A stretch of DNA of 5,849 nucleotides. Source: Fibrobacterota bacterium. Its GTDB lineage: Bacteria; Fibrobacterota; Chitinivibrionia; Chitinivibrionales; JANQEN01. A program made the translations under genes and the position numbers. The stretch's first letter is position 1, and each line of letters starts with the position of its first letter. The notes under the pieces are model-generated. The model ran no database searches. It was not told the origin of the DNA and was given only the letters and a program-made list of their open reading frames with translations. The stretch lies in NCBI GenBank assembly GCA_030619215.1, contig JAUXBV010000247.1:1-5849 (forward strand), in the 5' to 3' direction. Positions 4,864-5,849 of this stretch are shown here, piece after piece.

Positions 4864-5691
4864 CTAAATAACCGCAATAGCACAACTCTCCGGAATGGGT
4901 TTATCTTTCCTGTAGTATCCAAGAAAATGGTTCGGCTTGCTTTCTCCGTGAAAGTCGGATCCGCCTGTTATGAAGAGGTTATACTTTTCTGCTATGTTAA
5001 TATATAAGGGCAGCTCATCATCCGGGGTATAGGGTGTATAGATTTCCATGCCGGCGAGTCCCATACATTTAACTTTTTCAACGAAATTGTCAAGCTCTTC
5101 AGTTGAAAGCCGCAGTTGTGAGGGGTGCGCGAGGACAGGTAATGATCTGGCTTCAAGAAGCAGTTGGACAGCATTTTCCGGATCGAGCCGGTACCTGTCA
5201 ACGTATGCCGGCGCTCCTTTTGCAAGGTATTTGTCAAACGCCTCCTGGACTGACGAGACATGTCCTTTGTTAAGCATGGCTCTTGCTATGTGGGGTCTGG
5301 CAATCACATCTCCGCCGGCAAGGCTCTCTACCTGGTCTATTGTTATATCAATTCCAAAGCTGTTCAGTTTTTCAATGATATGTAAATTACGGTTGTCGCG
5401 GCTGTCACGAATTTTTTGTAGAATAGATTCAAGAGGGGCATAATCACTGCTGATGCCAAGACCCATAATATGGCAGTTACCTTTTTCCCAGGTAGCTGAG
5501 ATTTCCAGTCCCGAAATTGTGTTTATATCTTTGCCGGCCCCGTAAGCGATAAAGCGGCTCAAGCCGCCTGTTGTGTCATGGTCGCATAAAGCAAGAATCT
5601 TAATTTCTTTTTCAATGGCATAATCAATAAGCTCTTCCGGGGAGAGGGAGCCGTCGGATGCGGAGCTGTGGGCGTGCAGGTCTATCAGCAT
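4864..5691 (-). CDS. PHP-domain metal-dependent phosphoesterase (YciV/TrpH-like)
   Basis: This 275-residue soluble protein fits the COG0613 group. Its characterised members hydrolyse phosphoesters, such as the 5'-3' exoribonuclease and 3',5'-nucleotide bisphosphatase RNase AM (YciV). The metal-ligand motifs appear in the expected order: DLHAHS (4-9, H6 and H8) with SDG (12-14), CDHD (36-39), GLEIS (61-65, E63), H74 in CHIMG, RPH (132-134), AHP (188-190) and GGSDFHG (243-249, D246 and H248). The insert at about 85-165 is typical of the family. The start MLIDLHAHSSASDGSLSPEEL is the canonical family N-terminus. No Shine-Dalgarno site or strong promoter is evident upstream. It lies 158 bases before the carbamoyltransferase on the same strand. 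A shared transcript is possible but a functional link is not implied by the family. Confidence 0.94.
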   Translation of the reverse strand: MLIDLHAHSSASDGSLSPEELIDYAIEKEIKILALCDHDTTGGLSRFIAYGAGKDINTISGLEISATWEKGNCHIMGLGISSDYAPLESILQKIRDSRDNRNLHIIEKLNSFGIDITIDQVESLAGGDVIARPHIARAMLNKGHVSSVQEAFDKYLAKGAPAYVDRYRLDPENAVQLLLEARSLPVLAHPSQLRLSTEELDNFVEKVKCMGLAGMEIYTPYTPDDELPLYINIAEKYNLFITGGSDFHGESKPNHFLGYYRKDKPIPESCAIAVI

Positions 5692-5759
5692 TGAGCGTTA
5701 CTCGTATTTCGTGAAGCGTATCCCGTTATTATCCGTTAATAAGTTATTATTGTGTTAAA

Positions 5760-5849
5760 TTAAATCTTAAATCTTAAATCTGCAATCTAAAATCTGGTAT
5801 CTGCAATCTTAAATCTTAAATCTTAAATCTTAAATCTTAAATCTAAAAT
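5760..5849. repeat. Heptanucleotide tandem array (TTAAATC family)
   Basis: Twelve consecutive 7-bp units run from 5760 to 5843, followed by a partial unit to the window end. In order they are three ttaaatc, then tgcaatc, taaaatc, tggtatc, tgcaatc, then five ttaaatc. The phase is never broken and every unit ends in ATC. The same family in the same orientation is at 19-60 and 79-112. Such heptad arrays recall the short tandemly repeated repetitive sequences of filamentous cyanobacteria. The function is unknown. It lies 69 bases upstream of the PHP start codon; 5692-5759 holds no recognisable signal. Confidence 0.95.

Noticed and set aside
4726..5443. Reading frames overlapping the PHP gene, on the plus strand and in another minus-strand phase (4992-5261)
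   Set aside because: The PHP frame carries all metal-binding motifs across the same bases; the others are shadows of it.
5692..5759. Promoter for the PHP gene
   Set aside because: TTAACA and GATAAT occur on the minus strand but are 19 bases apart and weak, so they are not reported as a feature.

Overview
The window reads as an environmental bacterial chromosome segment of moderate GC with repeat-rich intergenic DNA. All five supported genes lie on the minus strand, so transcription runs from high to low coordinates. The lineage cannot be fixed from the sequence. Heptad arrays, CTCTGTG-type repeats and a carbamoyltransferase/SxtJ/DUF5989 set would fit Planctomycetota, Omnitrophota or Desulfobacterota, but this is a low-confidence guess.

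In transcription order the layout is as follows. A strict 7-bp tandem array (5760-5849) lies upstream of a PHP-domain metal-dependent phosphoesterase (4864-5691). A short spacer follows with a CGTCCT hexamer repeat and hairpin (4785-4837). Next is a full-length NodU/CmcH/TobZ-type carbamoyltransferase (2891-4705), then a small SxtJ-like membrane protein (2242-2628) packed inside several layers of inverted and direct repeats. After it comes a 52-residue DUF5989-type membrane peptide (1722-1880), which is masked by a longer out-of-frame reading frame. A 3' inverted-repeat element with a possible terminator (1644-1723) separates this group from an AAA ATPase/DUF4143 protein (138-1469). The window ends in a 60-bp tandem duplication made of the same heptad family (1-112).

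The carbamoyltransferase, SxtJ-like protein and DUF5989 peptide form a recognisable module. From family knowledge such sets lie in glycan or natural-product loci; the saxitoxin genes sxtI and sxtJ are the named example. The likely joint role is carbamoylation of a membrane-associated or exported glycan or metabolite, with the two small proteins as membrane partners. This role is inferred. The SGNH-hydrolase partner often seen with such sets is not in the window. The PHP protein is a plausible but unproven operon neighbour.

The ATPase gene appears to be a separate transcription unit. It has a near-consensus sigma-70 promoter placed so that transcription would begin at the A of its ATG, which predicts a leaderless mRNA, and a perfect 14-bp palindrome abuts the -35 box. 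The most unusual features are the nested repeats around the sxtJ-like gene, the hidden DUF5989 gene, the leaderless promoter with its palindrome, and the hairpin element at 1644-1723.
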